Below, piece after piece: positions 42,788-51,376 of a DNA stretch of 64,000 nucleotides (positions within the stretch are counted from its first letter, which is position 1; each line of letters opens with the position of its first letter). The DNA is from PALSA-1003 sp963791945. GTDB taxonomy: Bacteria; Pseudomonadota; Gammaproteobacteria; Burkholderiales; Casimicrobiaceae. The stretch spans positions 1,054,001-1,118,000 of the forward strand of contig CAWBUD010000002.1 of NCBI GenBank assembly GCA_963791945.1. Direction: 5' to 3'. Under the pieces are notes generated by a model. The model had not been told where the DNA came from. It saw nothing but the letters and a program-made list of their open reading frames with translations, and ran no database searches. Position numbers and translations under genes: made by a program.

Positions 42788-43618
42788 AACCTATCTCAAA
42801 ATCATTGAATTATGAAATTGGTCACCTACAATCGATAGCATGCTGCGAATGAGCGATGACCAGTGGGAACGCATTCGGGAGCACTTTCCGGAGGAGAACA
42901 TTCCGGCGGAGCGTCCGGGGCGCAAGCCGGTGCCGACGCGGCAAGTGCTCGAAGCGGTGCTGTGGATTCTGAACACCGGCGCGCAATGGCACATGCTGCC
43001 GCAGAGCTATCCCAACTACAAGACGGTGCATCGGCGGTTTCAGCAATGGTGCGAGCGCGAGATATTGCGCGCCATCCTGGTTGATTTGGCGAATGAGCTG
43101 CGTGATCGAGGCGAGATTGATGAAAGCGAGTGCTTCATCGATGCGACCTTTGCGAGTGCGAAGGGCGGTGGGGCGGAAATTGGTCCTACGCGTCGGGGCA
43201 AGGGCGTCAAGATCATGGCCATCGTCGATCGCCACGGGTTGCCACTGTCGGTGAGCACGCATGCAGCGAACCATCATGAAGTCACTTTGGTGCAATTGAG
43301 CTTCGACTTCTACATGATCGAGGCGAAGCCTGACAATCTGATCGGCGACAAGGCGTACGACAGCGATGCGCTCGATCAATCGCTTAAGCAGCAAGGCATC
43401 GAGATGATCGCGCCGCATCGCTCGAATCGAACGCTCAAGACGCAGGACGGCCGCCGCCTGCGGCGTTATGCGCGGCGCTGGCTGGTGGAACGCTATTTCG
43501 CATGGCTACAGTGGAAGCGGCGGCTGGTCGTTCGCTGGGAGTACTACGTGAGCAATTTCCTGGGTTTCGTGGAACTGGCCAGCATCACGATGCTCCTGAA
43601 GCGAATTTGAGATAGGTC
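42787..43618 (+). mobile_element. IS5-family insertion sequence
   Basis: The element is about 832 bp. The ends are ACCTATCTCAAAATC (left) and, inverted, ACCTATCTCAAATTC (right), 14 of 15 matching. CTA lies on both sides (42784-42786 and 43619-43621), a likely 3-bp target duplication. One intact transposase gene is inside. The exact outer base is ambiguous by one position. Confidence 0.8.
42840..43610 (+). CDS. IS5-family transposase
   Basis: This 256-residue single-frame transposase is complete. N-terminal DUF4096-like region: MSDDQWERIREHFPEENIP, then LNTGAQWHMLPQSYPNYKTV. The DDE residues are in ECFIDATFASAKGG, LIGDKAYDSDAL and WLVERYFAWLQWKRRLVVRW. It ends eight bases before the right inverted repeat edge. 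It probably can still move the element. Confidence 0.92.
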   Translation: MLRMSDDQWERIREHFPEENIPAERPGRKPVPTRQVLEAVLWILNTGAQWHMLPQSYPNYKTVHRRFQQWCEREILRAILVDLANELRDRGEIDESECFIDATFASAKGGGAEIGPTRRGKGVKIMAIVDRHGLPLSVSTHAANHHEVTLVQLSFDFYMIEAKPDNLIGDKAYDSDALDQSLKQQGIEMIAPHRSNRTLKTQDGRRLRRYARRWLVERYFAWLQWKRRLVVRWEYYVSNFLGFVELASITMLLKRI

Positions 43619-43621
43619 CTA

Positions 43622-44458
43622 ATGTGGGTGACGCGGGACACTGAATGCGCAAGTGTTTGGTGGAAGCTACCCCCGTTTGCAGCACTGCTCAGCGCGCTCG
43701 CTTTGGCGGCTGGCTGCGCAACAACGGGGTCGGCACCTCCTTATCTCGTGTCGCCCGATGGCATCGGCGTTACGGTCCTATCCCCGCCACCGTCCAAAGT
43801 CGCGGTTGTCGAAAGCAATTGGGTCGATGCGGAGGGCCCGGCGGTCGCGGGAATGCGCAATGCTCCTCCCCTCGGGGGCGCCCCCTATAATCCCCTTACT
43901 CCCCTTGCGCTCATCATTGCTCCGTTCGCACTGGCAGCTGACGCCGACCTGTGCTATCAGAAACTGAACGCCGCATATCCGGGTCTTCAGGAAAAAGCCC
44001 ACGAGATCGTACAGCGTGAATTCTCGCCGGCGGACATGCAGGATCAGTTTGCTGCCGTGCTTCAGGAGGGCACATCGATCCCCATTGCGCGCGAAGACCT
44101 CTTCTTCGGCACAGACGAGGCAACTGGGGAGAGAGAACTTCTTGCCGCCGCGGCGCAGCATGCTCGGGCGCATCTTTTCCTAGTCGAAGTCTCGAGTGTC
44201 AGTGTTCAACCGTTTGGCAAAGGGTGCGATTCATGGAAAGTCTGGCCCAGGATGCGCATTCAGCTCTGGAGGGTCGCCGACAGAAAGCTTATTCTCTCTT
44301 TCTCCCCTGGTTATCCCTCACCATTCGTAACGGGCTCGCTTTCGGAGGTGAAGTCGGTATTCGACGAACCGGGTGCACTTCGGTCACGGCTCAAGTCGAC
44401 ATACGAGGAAGCAGCGAGGACGTTTTTCTATCGAGCGATGTTTCAACTTCCGCCGTGA
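43622..44458 (+). CDS. Lipoprotein, 278 residues (second of a pair split by IS5)
   Basis: The ATG lies at the right target duplication (CTAATG). A leader with lipobox follows (LLSALALAAGC). The protein contains ALIIAPFALAADADLCYQKL and a C-terminal region with KVWPRMRIQLWRVADRKLIL; no named family was recognised. Its usual ribosome-binding site would have been inside the upstream gene, so the IS insertion probably removed translational coupling. Expression now may depend on a promoter reading out of the IS. Confidence 0.65.
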   Translation: MWVTRDTECASVWWKLPPFAALLSALALAAGCATTGSAPPYLVSPDGIGVTVLSPPPSKVAVVESNWVDAEGPAVAGMRNAPPLGGAPYNPLTPLALIIAPFALAADADLCYQKLNAAYPGLQEKAHEIVQREFSPADMQDQFAAVLQEGTSIPIAREDLFFGTDEATGERELLAAAAQHARAHLFLVEVSSVSVQPFGKGCDSWKVWPRMRIQLWRVADRKLILSFSPGYPSPFVTGSLSEVKSVFDEPGALRSRLKSTYEEAARTFFYRAMFQLPP

Positions 44459-44715
44459 GTGGCCGGTTGTGGATATTGAGCCCCATTTCGCGAATGCTTG
44501 CTCTTCGCAAGATCGAGCGGCAGTGACGGGTCGCTCGGAGCCGTCACGAGACCGCGACAGGTCGGCCAGGTGCGGTCCTCATTACAAGTAGTTCCATTGC
44601 ACGTGCTCTTGGACGACGCTAGGTCTTAAATGGGTTCTTCCCGAAGCGATAAGCGGAACGAACTAAAATAGGCGAGTAGGTTCGTGGCGCTCCTCGCGCG
44701 GCCGTGTTTACGCGG

Positions 44716-45447
44716 ATGCCCAGACCAGCCATGTCGTTAGGCCACTACATCGCAAGAGTCGTCGCCGCGGTGCTCATTGGAGGCGCCCTGTCCGGCTGCT
44801 TCATGAAGAATATCGCCACGCCGTATCCGGCGGATTGGCCGGCCGAGACCGTGACCGCATGGACAGCGTGTCCCAACATCGCCGGCCGGTATTTGAACGT
44901 CGGCACGCCGAGCCCCGGCCTAGGTCTCTCGATGAGCATGTTCTGCGGCCATGTCGGATACCGGCGACCGAACCCGAACTTCTGGGACTGCGACTACAGC
45001 CTCGGCGGCAACTTCGTCGATGATCCTGTCTTCCGGTCGGCTAGCGCGATCGAAATCCAGCAGCCGGCACCCGACACTCTCGTGATATTGGTGCCGGAGC
45101 AGCCATCGGTCGCACCGCGTACGTTGAGCCGAGGCGGGCTGGATTTCGGGTGCGACGCGTCGGGTCTGACGATGTCGAAGATCGGAAACGTGTACACCGG
45201 CATGAACGGATCCGCTGCGGGTGACGCACTCATGATCGGCATGCACGCCATGCTTCTAGCCGGCGGGGTCGCGGCCAGTTCCCGCAGCTTCCGCCCGCTT
45301 CCCGACAGCTCTCTGCTGCTCGACGTAAGCAACTTTTCAGCACGGGTCTACCTTTTCGGATTCGAAGCAAAGGGACAGGGATTCGTGCGGTGGATCCGCG
45401 ATAAGGGCGCCGCGGCGGAGGCCGAGCCTCGGAAGGTCGAACCGTAA
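44716..45447 (+). CDS. Lipoprotein, about 243 residues
   Basis: The ATG at 44716 is preferred; a GTG at 44704 and an ATG at 44731 are alternatives. The leader YIARVVAAVLIGGALSGC ends in a lipobox. The mature protein is beta-rich (NVGTPSPGLGLSMSMFCGHV, then FSARVYLFGFEAKGQGFVRW). No family was recognised. It is the third lipoprotein in a row, suggesting a common surface-related locus. Confidence 0.65.
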   Translation: MPRPAMSLGHYIARVVAAVLIGGALSGCFMKNIATPYPADWPAETVTAWTACPNIAGRYLNVGTPSPGLGLSMSMFCGHVGYRRPNPNFWDCDYSLGGNFVDDPVFRSASAIEIQQPAPDTLVILVPEQPSVAPRTLSRGGLDFGCDASGLTMSKIGNVYTGMNGSAAGDALMIGMHAMLLAGGVAASSRSFRPLPDSSLLLDVSNFSARVYLFGFEAKGQGFVRWIRDKGAAAEAEPRKVEP

Positions 45448-45848
45448 GCGCTTCGCGAGCCTATGGCCGCATCGGAGCGCCGAAGCAGACTAACGAGTGA
45501 TCTAGTCTGGTAGCACCGGGCCTGTCCGGGAATGTCGGCTCTTGAGACCGTGGGATGACTGCAACGGGTCAACTGCAGCCTGTCGTTGATCTCGAAAAGA
45601 GACGCTCACCGTAACGTCTGCTATCGGGGAGCGCCTCCGTCTCAGTTCGGCCAGAAGCGGACATACCTTTCTGCTTTGCCGCGGATGTTCGCGCGGACGG
45701 CAGGAGTGCCTCGATGCCGAATACTGAGGGCTGTACCAGCGTCGGAGCTTATGTGCGTTACCGCACGGACGTGGGTCCTTCGTTCCATCCATGCTTTTAA
45801 GCTTCTGGCCGGTTCGTTAGCGGCGTCCAAGATTGCTTGGGAGGTTGG
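45448..45848. other. Intergenic region upstream of the FNR-like gene
   Basis: There are 401 bp without a supported gene. TTCGGCCAGAAGCGGACAT near 45645 is the reverse complement of the ATGTCCGCTTCTGGCCGAA-type repeat. The promoter of the regulator should lie here but was not located. Confidence 0.45.
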
Positions 45849-46796
45849 ATGAGGACCACAGGTGTAATTGGCGCGCGGCACGTTGGCACGCCCCAGCATG
45901 CGAGCGTCTCGTACCTGCACAGCGCGGCGCCACCGGTCGCTATCCGCTCGCCATTGCAGCAGGCCCTCCGGCAGGTGGATGACCTCAAGCGAGCGTTGGC
46001 TTCGAGTCGGCAACAGTTGGTCGCTGCACAGGGGCAAGTCAAGGTACTCTCGGCAGTCAATGCGCAGCTCAAGGGTCTCGCGGTTCAACGCGAAGGCGTG
46101 CGTAACACGATTCCGTACTCTGCTCGGGAGCTGACGAACCTTTCCTTGTCCGCGGGACTCGATCCGCACGAGATGTTGCATATCGAGCGCCTCCTGAGTA
46201 AGCGAATTCGGTTGCGAAAAGGCGATGTCCTTTATCGATTCGGGGACGGGTTCGACACGCTCTACGCGATACGCGCAGGTTCGTGCAAGACCGTCTTTCT
46301 TGCGCGAGATGGGCAATACAAGGTCACCGGCTACCACATGCTTGGCGAGATCATCGGCATGGATGGCGTTGGCTCGAACTTTCATGAGTGTGAGGCGACC
46401 GCACTAGAAGACATGGAGGTTTGGCCATTGCCCTTCGCTCGGATCGAGAAGCTTGCGCAATTCTGCGACCAATTTCGGGACAACCTGCACAAGTTACTGT
46501 CGGAAGAGTACTCGCGCGTACAAGCTCTGACGGTCCTACTGGCAACAATGCGTGCCGAACAGCGGCTCGCGGTATTCCTGCTCGACTTGTCGCAGCGGTA
46601 TCAAGCGCGCGGCTTCTCGTCGTGCGAATTCGTGCTGCGAATGACGCGCGAAGAGATCGGAAGCTACCTGGGGCTCAAGCTGGAAACCGTGAGTCGTCAG
46701 CTCGCCCGGTTTCAGCGTGAAGGCCTGATCCAGGTAGAAGGGCGACTGGTGAAGTTGCTCGACCTAGTCGCTCTGAGTCGGCTCGCCGATTCCTAG
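45849..46796 (+). CDS. Crp/Fnr-family regulator with N-terminal extension
   Basis: This 315-residue protein starts at an ATG behind GGGAGG. Residues 1-85 are an extension with a coiled-coil-like helix (LQQALRQVDDLKRALASSRQ). A cNMP-binding-type domain follows (RIRLRKGDVLYRFGDGFDTL, YHMLGEIIGMDGVGSN). The C-terminal helix-turn-helix (MTREEIGSYLGLKLETVSRQ) carries the ExxSR pattern of FNR-type recognition helices, so TTGAT-N4-ATCAA-like sites are expected. The N-terminal Cys cluster that binds the FNR iron-sulfur cluster is missing, so oxygen sensing through a 4Fe-4S centre is unlikely. Confidence 0.88.
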   Translation: MRTTGVIGARHVGTPQHASVSYLHSAAPPVAIRSPLQQALRQVDDLKRALASSRQQLVAAQGQVKVLSAVNAQLKGLAVQREGVRNTIPYSARELTNLSLSAGLDPHEMLHIERLLSKRIRLRKGDVLYRFGDGFDTLYAIRAGSCKTVFLARDGQYKVTGYHMLGEIIGMDGVGSNFHECEATALEDMEVWPLPFARIEKLAQFCDQFRDNLHKLLSEEYSRVQALTVLLATMRAEQRLAVFLLDLSQRYQARGFSSCEFVLRMTREEIGSYLGLKLETVSRQLARFQREGLIQVEGRLVKLLDLVALSRLADS

Positions 46797-46813
46797 CTCG
46801 CTCGATGCTCATC

Positions 46814-46830
46814 TGCAGCCCCAGCGGGGC
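46814..46830 (+). terminator. Possible terminator hairpin after the FNR-like gene
   Basis: CAGCCCC and GGGGCTG form a 7-bp stem with an AGC loop, 17 bp past the stop codon. No T-run follows, so it may only be a 3'-end stem. Confidence 0.4.
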
Positions 46831-46972
46831 TGCCGCCGTCCCCGACTTGTTCAATGGATTGCAGCCGCGGAATCACGCCTTTTATCAAGGTAGGGCATGG
46901 TTCGAAGTGCGGGAGCGATTGCCCGGAGCGCGTCGTTCCCGCCTTTCATTCGGTAACCGAATGGAGGACACT

Positions 46973-47190
46973 ATGCAATCGGCAATGGACGCACGCGCCG
47001 TCGCGCAGCAAGACGGGCCGGACTGATCGTTGGCAAGTCGCGCTGGGATGCCGGCACGGTCGGTAACCGCGGCGGTTATGTTTTGATCGAGCCGACGCGC
47101 AATCTGATTGTCGTCGGCGAGAGCTTCGAACTAGACGCCAACGACGTTATCAAACTCTGTAGCAATCTGCGTCGTTCCGGAAGGTCGCGG
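46973..47190 (+). pseudogene. Possible frameshifted small gene
   Basis: A GGAGGACACT site precedes an ATG at 46973, but the frame stops after 17 codons. In another frame the sequence continues GLIVGKSRWDAGTVGNRGGY and LIVVGESFELDANDVIKLCS, which looks like real protein sequence. A frameshift near 47010 would join them into a small hypothetical protein. This is a judgement from composition only. Confidence 0.35.
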
Positions 47191-47397
47191 ACCACTAGGC
47201 GTGGCCTTGGTGCACCTAGCTGCCCGCTCTACTTACTCCATCCGTGGAGGCCTCCGCCGAGCTGCGCCGCTACAAGATCATTGAATGATCGCCTAGTCGC
47301 ACAGTATCGCTCGCGTGGATCGCGCTGGTGAGGTTCGTTCGTCGTCGAGATCGATTTAGATGACTGCTTTCGAGCGGCGCGTATGTCGGCTTCGGGT
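47191..47397. other. Sequence upstream of the group II intron
   Basis: About 200 bp between the decayed small gene and the intron. No gene or hairpin with clear support; the intron 5' splice site follows. Confidence 0.4.
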
Positions 47398-47895
47398 GTG
47401 CGCCGTGATAAGGCGGCGCTTTCCAGTGGGTGAGAATCCCACCCGGCAACCGCTCCAGCCGGAAACAACCGGAGCAGTCATGGAGGTAACAATGTGACTG
47501 AAAGCCTTCGGGTTAGCGGGTCACGATATACGGTGACAGCGTGAGTGTGCAGGCCGTAACGCGAGTGAACGCCGAGCAAGCCTCGAAAAGGACGATGCGC
47601 GGGCCGACCCGGCTACCCTACCGGGGAAGGCTGATACCACGGGACGGATGAGCGAAGCGGTACCGCCAGTGGCTGCGCCGGGGTAGTGGCGACAGCATGC
47701 ACACAAGGAAAGCGCAGGCAACACGGGAAGCCCCAAGACGTGATCAGGGATGATCAACCGGACGCCCGCGAGGGACAGGCCGGGCGCCTTGGGGGTGACG
47801 GAGAGGTTCGCAGTACCGCTAAAGCCGGGTAATGCCGGTGGAGGGAAGGGACCTCAGTTCAAGACGAACGCAACAAGTAGCGAAGGACTCGGAGA

Positions 47896-49227
47896 TTGGG
47901 CAACCTAGCAACTCCGGAAAGTGTTCAGAAGCTGCAGACGGCGTTGCACGCGAAAGCGAAGGCAGAGCCGGGCTATCGCTTCTACGCCCTATACGACAAG
48001 ATCAGCCGTGGCGACATCCTGGCCCATGCTTATGTGCAGTGCCGCTCCAATAAGGGCGCGCCAGGCGTGGACGGGCAGGAGTTCGCGGACGTCGAAGCGT
48101 ATGGGGTTGAGCGGTGGCTGGGTGAACTGGCGCTTGCGCTCAGAAAGGAGAGCTACCGACCGGACCCCATCAGACGCGTGTATATCCCGAAGGCCAATGG
48201 CAAGCTTCGACCGCTGGGCATCTCGACCCTGCGCGATCGGGTATGCATGAGCGCAGCACTGCTCGTGCTCGAACCGATCTTCGAAGCCGACCTTCCACCG
48301 GAGCAATACGCCTACCGTCCGGGCCGCAATGCCCAACAGGCGGTGGTCGAGGTGCAAGAGACGCTGTTCCGAGGCCATCCGGAAGTCGTTGACGCCGACC
48401 TCGCGGACTACTTCGGCAGCATTCCCCACACCGAGCTGATGCGCTCGCTCGCGCGACGAATTGTCGATCGGCGCGTGCTGCATCTAATCAAGATGTGGTT
48501 GGAGTGCCCCGTCGAAGAAACCGACGACCGAGGAAGGAGGACGCGCACGACCGAGGCCAAGGACAGCGGGCGCGGCATCCCACAGGGTTCACCCCTCTCA
48601 CCGTTGTTGGCCAATCTGTATATGCGCCGCTTCGTGCTGGGATGGAAGAAGCTCGGGCTGGACAAGCGCCTTGGCAGTCGCATCGTGACCTACGCTGACG
48701 ACCTCGTGATTCTCTGTCGACGCGGCAAGGCGGAAGAAGCCTTGCAGCGAATGCGCGAACTCATGAGCAAACTGAAGCTCACGGTCAATGAGGAGAAGAC
48801 ACGAATCTGCACGGTACCGGAAGGCGAATTCGACTTCCTGGGGTACACGTTTGGGCGGATGTACTCGGCGGGTACGGGACAGGTTTATCTGGGTTTCCGA
48901 CCGTCGAAGAAGAGCATCCGGCGCATGGTCGAGAAGATCCATGCGCTGACGACAGTCTCGATGACGTGGCAAGGGACCACGGAGTTGGTGGGCAAGTTGA
49001 ACCGCGCGCTGCGCGGCTGGGCGAACTACTTCCAAGTAGGCACGATCAGCAAGGCGTATCGAGCGCTCGACAGCTATACCGCTGCGCGGTTGCGCCGGTG
49101 GTTGCGCAACAAGCACAAGGTCAGGCGACGCAGGGGCGGGAGCTATCCACTCTCGCACCTTTACGGGTATTTCGGTCTCGTACGTCTGACCCGGCTTGGG
49201 CACGACGTGTCGTGGGTGACGGCGTGA
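47896..49227 (+). CDS. ltrA: Group II intron reverse transcriptase/maturase
   Basis: This 443-residue protein starts at a TTG. Reverse transcriptase motifs are complete: RVYIPKANGKLRPLGISTLR, YRPGRNAQQAVVEV, GRGIPQGSPLSPLLANLYM and the active site IVTYADDLVILC. A maturase X domain follows (LNRALRGWANYFQVGTISKA). There is no HNH endonuclease domain at the C-terminus, so retrohoming would rely on other nicks or replication forks. It promotes splicing of its own intron. Confidence 0.93.
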   Translation: MGNLATPESVQKLQTALHAKAKAEPGYRFYALYDKISRGDILAHAYVQCRSNKGAPGVDGQEFADVEAYGVERWLGELALALRKESYRPDPIRRVYIPKANGKLRPLGISTLRDRVCMSAALLVLEPIFEADLPPEQYAYRPGRNAQQAVVEVQETLFRGHPEVVDADLADYFGSIPHTELMRSLARRIVDRRVLHLIKMWLECPVEETDDRGRRTRTTEAKDSGRGIPQGSPLSPLLANLYMRRFVLGWKKLGLDKRLGSRIVTYADDLVILCRRGKAEEALQRMRELMSKLKLTVNEEKTRICTVPEGEFDFLGYTFGRMYSAGTGQVYLGFRPSKKSIRRMVEKIHALTTVSMTWQGTTELVGKLNRALRGWANYFQVGTISKAYRALDSYTAARLRRWLRNKHKVRRRRGGSYPLSHLYGYFGLVRLTRLGHDVSWVTA

Positions 49228-49239
49228 CGTCTTGTCCGA

Positions 49240-49272
49240 GAGCCGGATGCGGGAGATCTGCATGTCCGGTTC
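49240..49272 (+). ncRNA. Group II intron domain V
   Basis: GAGCCGGAT pairs with GTCCGGTTC, leaving the bulged stem with the GGGAGATCTG loop region. This is the catalytic domain V of group II introns, just after the maturase stop. Confidence 0.8.
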
Positions 49273-49390
49273 GATGAGCGGGATGTGGAAACGGAGTTAG
49301 GGTTCAGCTCTTGAGGCACCGCCAGACGAAAGGGGCGGCCAACGGCTATGCCTAACCTACTGCCACCGCGCCACATTCCGACTCTACCGG

Positions 49391-49740
49391 GCACGGTCCT
49401 TCACTTCGCGGCGATGAGCGGCGGCTCGATGAGCGACACCGGCCGTTCATGCCCCGAATGGCAGCTGCCCGCCATTGAGCTGCCACTCGGTCGATTTGCT
49501 TCAACGCCGGCAGTCAACCCACAGCGGCAGTTCGCCAGGGCACGTCGAATGCTTGCTTGGTGCTCCAAAGCGGCCAATCAATCGGCATGCAGCGCTGCCC
49601 AAACACGGGCGCGAGCGAGCCGAACGTCATCGCGGCGCTCCCGGCGGCGAGCGGGTTTGTGCGGAACGGCGCGCCGGCGCGCCCCATGGCCGACTGTGAT
49701 TCCGGCACAATCTTCCGCTCGTCGTGCGTCGGAGCCCGCC
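49391..49740. other. Region between intron and BenE gene, with a long repeat
   Basis: These 350 bp have no convincing gene. Around 49430-49510 is a repeat of the intergenic family (GACACCGGCCGTTCATGCCC). The exact 113-bp repeat shared with the window's right end is inside (49517-49629). On the minus strand the repeat reads as a 60-codon open frame (GAPFRTNPLAAGSAAMTFGS) of unknown meaning. Confidence 0.5.
49517..49629. repeat. 113-bp exact direct repeat, copy A
   Basis: Starts ACCCACAGCGGCAGTTCGCC and contains GCTTGCTTGGTGCTCCAAAG. It is base-for-base identical to 63888-64000, where the window ends, so the true repeat is probably longer. Confidence 0.9.
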
Positions 49741-50964
49741 ATGCCCATTGAGTCCGCTTACAGGCCGCTCCCCGGATTGCGCCAGATCGTCGCCGATTCC
49801 GGCGGGCTCTACCTCGCTAACGCGGTCATCGCATTCATCTTCGCCGCCTCGGGGCCGGTCGCGATCATCCTCGCCGTCGGCGCGCGTGGTGGGCTGAGCG
49901 AGTCCGATCTGTCGTCGTGGATCTTCGGCTCGTTCTTCCTGAACGGGCTGATCACCCTCCTCTTTTGCACGCTGTACCGGCAGCCGCTCGTCTTCTTCTG
50001 GACGATCCCGGGGACGGTGCTGGTCGGCCCCGCGCTCGGCCACCTCAGCTGGGCCGAGGTCATCGGCGCCTTTTACGTCACCGGACTGCTCATGCTGGTG
50101 CTGGGCCTCTCGGGCTGGGTACGGCGCGCGATGCAAGCCGCGCCGATGCCGATCGTGATGGGGATGGTGGCGGGCGTGTTCCTGCGCTTCGGCCTGGGCC
50201 TGGTGTACGCGATGCGGGACGACTTCTGGATCGCCGCGCCGATGATCGTCGCCTTCCTCGCGCTTGGCGCCTCGGGCGGATGGTCGCGCCGACTGCCGCC
50301 GCTGATCGGCGCCCTATTCGCGGGCGCGGCGGCGATCGCACTCCTCGGCAAGTTCCATCCGCACGGCTGGGCGCCGCACGCGCTCGCCCATCCCAACCTG
50401 TATGTGCCCGTGTTCTCGTGGCGCGCGATGGTGGAGCTCGTCATCCCGCTCGCGATCACCGTGCTCGTGGTGCAAAACGGCCAAGGAGTCGCGGTGCTCG
50501 CCGCCGCCGAGCACGAGGCGCCGATCAACGCGATCACCGTGGCCTGCGGCGCCGGCTCGATCCTTGCCGCGCTCGTCGGCACAGTCTCGACCTGCCTCAC
50601 CGGCCCCGTCAACGCGATCATCTCGGGTTCGGGCGAGCGGCACCGGCACTATACCGCGGGCCTCGCCGTGGGCGTGTTCGCGCTGGCGTTCGGGCTGTTC
50701 GCGCCCGTGTTCACCCGGCTGATGCTCGCCACTCCGCCGGCGTTCATCGGCGCGCTCGCCGGCCTCGCCATGCTGCGCGTGCTCCAGACCGCGTTCAATG
50801 TGTCTTTCCGCGAGCGCTTCACGCTCGGTGCGCTCGTCACGTTCCTGATTACGGTGGCCGACGTGCCGATCTTCAACGTCGGGGCGCCGTTCTGGGGATT
50901 GGTAATCGGCTACGCCGTGTCGCGCCTACTCGAGCGCAAGGACTTCGGCGCTGCCGGCGCCTGA
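49741..50964 (+). CDS. benE: Benzoate/H+ symporter, BenE family
   Basis: This 407-residue protein has about 11-12 membrane segments. Family features are visible: PLVFFWTIPGTVLVGPALGH, PMPIVMGMVAGVFLRFGLGL, QNGQGVAVLAAAEHEAPINA, CLTGPVNAIISGSGERHRHY and DVPIFNVGAPFWGLVIGYAV. BenE transports benzoate with protons. No ben catabolic gene is nearby, so the true substrate could be another aromatic acid. I chose the ATG at 49741 (GGAG nine bases upstream) because the longer frame is repeat-derived sequence. Confidence 0.9.
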   Translation: MPIESAYRPLPGLRQIVADSGGLYLANAVIAFIFAASGPVAIILAVGARGGLSESDLSSWIFGSFFLNGLITLLFCTLYRQPLVFFWTIPGTVLVGPALGHLSWAEVIGAFYVTGLLMLVLGLSGWVRRAMQAAPMPIVMGMVAGVFLRFGLGLVYAMRDDFWIAAPMIVAFLALGASGGWSRRLPPLIGALFAGAAAIALLGKFHPHGWAPHALAHPNLYVPVFSWRAMVELVIPLAITVLVVQNGQGVAVLAAAEHEAPINAITVACGAGSILAALVGTVSTCLTGPVNAIISGSGERHRHYTAGLAVGVFALAFGLFAPVFTRLMLATPPAFIGALAGLAMLRVLQTAFNVSFRERFTLGALVTFLITVADVPIFNVGAPFWGLVIGYAVSRLLERKDFGAAGA

Positions 50965-51376
50965 GCTGAAACCCATCCGGCGCCGTGGAATGAATGCCCA
51001 GCGGCACCGGCGTACCGCGAAGAAGTTGAGCTTCGCCGCCGCGCGGGGGGGATCGCCCAGCCAGCGTCGCGGTGCGGCTTGAAGGACCGCTGTCGCATGA
51101 GCAGCCGCTCGCGGCAACGGCTGCGGGCGGCTGGTAATGGCCGGTGGCCGGCATTGGCGCGATTTGATCCAGCGGCCGCTGTACAACGCACGGCAGCCAT
51201 CGAGGTGCGAGGGGCCGCTGTGGATCGTGGAACCGCCGCTCAGCACCGACGAGCGGATGAGCGCGAACGACCCTACGCAGCCCGTCGGTCTTCTCCGTAG
51301 CGGACGTTCGACGACTCAAGTTGCCAAGTCACCCATGCGGGTACCGCGCAAGCCGCGAGCAATGTACGACGACCAA
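50965..51376. other. Intergenic region with dispersed repeat
   Basis: 412 bp without a supported gene. Around 51134-51185 the words ATGGCCGGTGGCCGGCATTG and TGATCCAGCGGCCGCTGTAC match the repeat at 63746-63800. The genes on both sides converge toward it. Confidence 0.5.

Larger units (their letters stand above)
47398..49390 (+). mobile_element. Group II intron with maturase
   Basis: The 5' end is placed at GTGCGCC (47398), the usual GUGYG start; GTGTG two bases upstream is an alternative. A structured region of about 500 bases precedes the maturase gene. Domain V is clear at 49240-49272 (GAGCCGGATGCGGGAGATCT then GCATGTCCGGTTC). The 3' end is less certain: a tail with GACGAAAGGGGCGGCCAACG follows domain V, and the boundary lies between about 49275 and 49390. 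It should be a self-splicing ribozyme and a retroelement that moves to its target with the encoded protein. Confidence 0.8.

Noticed and set aside
49514..49708. Minus-strand frame over the 113-bp repeat (GAPFRTNPLAAGSAAMTF)
   Set aside because: It has some resemblance to dehydrogenase tails, but there is no start signal and the sequence lies in a duplicated intergenic repeat.
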